From Lachnospiraceae bacterium UBA2864 (GTDB lineage: Bacteria > Bacillota > Clostridia > Lachnospirales > Lachnospiraceae): 9,049 nucleotides of DNA. The stretch lies in the NCBI GenBank assembly GCA_002350525.1, contig DEFA01000025.1, forward strand, positions 148,227-157,275, written 5' to 3'. Made by a program: the position numbers and the translations under genes. Each line of letters opens with the position of its first letter. Positions within the stretch are counted from its first letter, which is position 1. Positions 7,009-9,049 of this stretch are shown here, one piece after another. The notes under the pieces are model-generated. The model did not search any database, was not told the origin of the DNA, and was given only the letters and a program-made list of their open reading frames with translations.

Positions 7009-8019
7009 ATGAACATAGTTTACACATCTGATGACAATTTCGTCCCTCAGATAAGTGCCGGAATGGCATCGGTAATGGAGAATAACCGGGATTCATCCGT
7101 TCATTTCTATATAATGTCCAAGGGAATTACAGATGATCATAAGAAAATGCTCCGTTCATTTACAGCTCTATACGGTCAAAAAATTGATATAATAGAGCTC
7201 CCTTCCATGGAACAGCTGTGTGGCAGAAAGATAGATACGGGCGGCTGGAATGATATAGTTCTCTCCCGACTGTTTCTCGACAGTCTTCTTCCCGAAGAAG
7301 TGGATAAGGTTCTGTATCTTGACGGTGATACCATCGTCCGTAAAGATATACATACCTTCTATTCCACAGATCTCTCTGAGTATATACTTGCCGCTGCTGT
7401 TGAGCCTACTGTCCCAAAAGACAGGAAAGAAGTCCTCGGACTTTCCGCAGACGCAAATTACTATAATGCCGGTGTACTTCTTATAAATCTCAGGCTTTGG
7501 AAAGAACGGGACACGGGACACCGGATCCTTCAGTATTTCGAGGATCACGGCGGTCAGCTTTTCGCCAACGATCAGGATGCCATAAACGGTTGTCTTCACG
7601 ATGAGATCCTTCCGGTATCGTTCACCTATAACTTCTGCAATACATACTGTTTCTACGCCTATCATGCAGTTAACAGATGGATGAATAGTAGTTTGCGTGT
7701 ACCGAAGGATGTGTATAAAGCAATCTGCAAGGATCCCGCCATCGTGCATTTCCTGGGTGAAGAGCGTCCGTGGAGATACGGAAGCCGTCACCGCTTTGGT
7801 GCCGATTTCTTCAAGTATTATAAAAAGAGTCCTGTCGGACGCGATCTTAATTCACGCTCCGATATTATGGAATACGGCTGGGAGAAGTATTTCTTCTTTT
7901 TCTACTGCTTTAATCTTTTTATGAAACCTTTCCCCGAGCTGCGACTGAAAATAATCAACACCCTCATACCGGTCTTCATGAAAAAACGTAAGAAGGCCCG
8001 TGAGGCAAAGGAGTCATAG
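7009..8019 (+). CDS. Glycosyltransferase family 8 (LgtC/GspA-like)
   Basis: A 336-residue GT-A fold enzyme that should transfer glucose or galactose from a UDP-sugar with retention of configuration. It opens with MNIVYTSDDNF, the usual GT8 nucleotide-binding start. The metal-binding DxD is DGD (105-107) within YLDGDTIV, followed by YYNAGVLLINLRLW (151-164) and NDQDAIN (187-193). The late motif is HFLGEERPW (247-255); many relatives have HYxGxxKPW, so R253 replaces the common lysine. The tail (about 292-336) has an aromatic stretch, YFFFFYCFNLF, and a basic end, suggesting peripheral membrane attachment. The start has AAAAGGA at 6994-7000 with an 8-base gap. It is the first gene of a rightward pair. 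The product is likely lipopolysaccharide-like, teichoic-acid or exopolysaccharide glycan; the donor and acceptor cannot be read from sequence. Confidence 0.95.
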   Translation: MNIVYTSDDNFVPQISAGMASVMENNRDSSVHFYIMSKGITDDHKKMLRSFTALYGQKIDIIELPSMEQLCGRKIDTGGWNDIVLSRLFLDSLLPEEVDKVLYLDGDTIVRKDIHTFYSTDLSEYILAAAVEPTVPKDRKEVLGLSADANYYNAGVLLINLRLWKERDTGHRILQYFEDHGGQLFANDQDAINGCLHDEILPVSFTYNFCNTYCFYAYHAVNRWMNSSLRVPKDVYKAICKDPAIVHFLGEERPWRYGSRHRFGADFFKYYKKSPVGRDLNSRSDIMEYGWEKYFFFFYCFNLFMKPFPELRLKIINTLIPVFMKKRKKAREAKES

Positions 8020-8022
8020 ATA

Positions 8023-8982
8023 ATGAATGTAACCGATAACAGAGACAAAGAATCATCACCTTACTTTTCGGTACTGATGATCACATATAATCCCGTATGG
8101 GAAAAGCTTAAGGCAACTCTTGACAGTGTACTCCGTCAGGATTTTAAAGATTATGAGATAGTCTTTGCCGATGACGGATCGAAAGAAAACCTGTATCCAA
8201 AGTTAAAACGCTATCTGGAGCACAGAGGTTTTTCCAATTACATCATGCTTCCGAATGCGGTAAATCAGGGAACCGTAAAAAATATCCTGGTAGGTGCTTC
8301 TTTCTGCAGAGGCCGTTATGTTAAGATCTTCGGTCCCGGAGATATGTTCTATGATCGTAAAACTCTCGGAAAACTTTCCGAATATATCAAGGCCACAGGT
8401 CATAAGCTTATCGCCGGATATCCCATCGGATTCACCGAAACAGAGGACGGACGTAAGAAGAAAGTATCCTTCCCTCATCCTTTTGATATAACCGCATATC
8501 AGAAGTCCGATGAAAAAAGAATCCTTAAGAATCTTCTTCTGTATTCGGACACGGTCTGCGGAGCCAATATACTCTATGAAAGAGAACTCCTGATACACTA
8601 TCTTGATCGTATAGAAGGACGTGTGATATATGCCGAAGATCTTACCCAGATCATGGCCGCACTTGACGGTACACGCATGCATTTCATGGATGACTGTATG
8701 GTTCTTTATGAAGTAGATACGGGAAGCTCGACAGTGAAGAACTCTCCTTTTAAGCAGCTTCTTAAAAAGGATGTGGAAGAATTCTACAAACTTCTTTCGG
8801 AAGAATATCCGGACAACAGATATATAAAAAAGCGTCTCAGACTTTCAAAGTATTATGAGATAGATAACCTTTATCTCAGGACTCTTGTACGTTCCGTATC
8901 GAATCCGGGACTGTACATATATATGCTCCGTCATTACATGGATATACTGACCGGAAAATATAATCCGCCGAAAAACAAATAA
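8023..8982 (+). CDS. Glycosyltransferase family 2
   Basis: A 319-residue inverting GT-A glycosyltransferase, probably acting at the cytosolic face of the membrane in surface polysaccharide synthesis. The N-terminal fold begins FSVLMITYN (15-23), then SVLRQDFKDYEIVFADDGS (35-53) with the nucleotide-binding DDGS at 50-53. The metal-binding position is occupied by GPGD (104-107) rather than the usual SPDD or xDD, so only D107 is certain. ED at 205-206 in YAEDL suits the catalytic base and acceptor site. No transmembrane helix is evident; the C-terminal part (about 245-319) is basic and tyrosine-rich. The start codon lies three bases after the GT8 stop, and its AAAGGAG site (8007-8013) is inside the GT8 coding end, which implies translational coupling. 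Donor and acceptor sugars are unknown. Confidence 0.95.
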   Translation: MNVTDNRDKESSPYFSVLMITYNPVWEKLKATLDSVLRQDFKDYEIVFADDGSKENLYPKLKRYLEHRGFSNYIMLPNAVNQGTVKNILVGASFCRGRYVKIFGPGDMFYDRKTLGKLSEYIKATGHKLIAGYPIGFTETEDGRKKKVSFPHPFDITAYQKSDEKRILKNLLLYSDTVCGANILYERELLIHYLDRIEGRVIYAEDLTQIMAALDGTRMHFMDDCMVLYEVDTGSSTVKNSPFKQLLKKDVEEFYKLLSEEYPDNRYIKKRLRLSKYYEIDNLYLRTLVRSVSNPGLYIYMLRHYMDILTGKYNPPKNK

Positions 8983-8987
8983 ACCGA

Positions 8988-9014
8988 TAAAAACTGATAT
9001 ATTAAAAACTGATA
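8988..9014 (+). repeat. Two 12-bp direct repeats after the GT2 gene
   Basis: TAAAAACTGATA occurs at 8988-8999 and 9003-9014, a 15-base period. Related fragments flank it: TAAACCGATA at 8980-8989 and AAAAGCTGACA nearby. The region from 8983 to the window end is AT-rich until a C-rich stretch at 9037-9042. I see no complete terminator or promoter in it. Confidence 0.55.
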
Positions 9015-9049
9015 AAAAAAGCTGACATATGACAGGCCCCTCCTTCGAT

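Noticed and set aside
7168..7791. 207-codon open frame on the minus strand inside the GT8 gene
   Set aside because: It is fully antisense to a convincing GT8 gene, its peptide has no recognisable motif and no good ribosome-binding site was seen.

Overview
The window looks like part of a chromosome from a low-to-moderate GC, Gram-positive anaerobe of the Clostridia, most likely a Lachnospiraceae (Butyrivibrio- or Roseburia-like) bacterium. This is inferred from family content (UPF0371/DUF1846, YuiD-type divergent PAP2 protein, SERCA-like Ca2+ ATPase, a pyruvate kinase without the extra C-terminal domain), strong purine-rich Shine-Dalgarno sequences, AT-rich intergenic DNA and sigma-A promoter boxes. 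No rRNA, tRNA, insertion sequence, CRISPR array or phage gene is visible.

Layout. Bases 1-6795 hold five genes, all read leftward. In transcription order they are: a small single-pass membrane protein with a long coiled coil (6352-6795); pyruvate kinase (4772-6190); a SERCA-like P-type Ca2+ ATPase (2006-4738); a divergent PAP2-family membrane protein (1515-1976); and a DUF1846/UPF0371 protein of unknown function (1-1467), whose last few codons lie off the left edge. The last four are separated by only 33, 29 and 47 bases, show no terminator between them and each have a ribosome-binding site, so they probably form one transcript from a near-consensus promoter (6268-6296). That promoter has two imperfect tandem repeats directly upstream and a hairpin in its leader just before the pyk ribosome-binding site.

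Bases 6796-7008 are a divergent promoter region with a 24-base palindrome next to the rightward start point. Bases 7009-8982 hold two rightward glycosyltransferase genes, GT8 then GT2, three bases apart and almost certainly co-transcribed. They look like the beginning of a surface-glycan or exopolysaccharide locus continuing to the right. The last 67 bases are AT-rich with short direct repeats and no gene.

Working picture. The leftward unit joins the last ATP-forming step of glycolysis to an ATP-driven calcium pump and two conserved but poorly understood proteins. The rightward unit builds a glycan from nucleotide sugars. Nothing here is clearly a new defence or mobile system. The most interesting items are the control region of pyk, the co-transcription of pyk with the pump and the DUF1846 gene, and the palindrome at the glycosyltransferase start.
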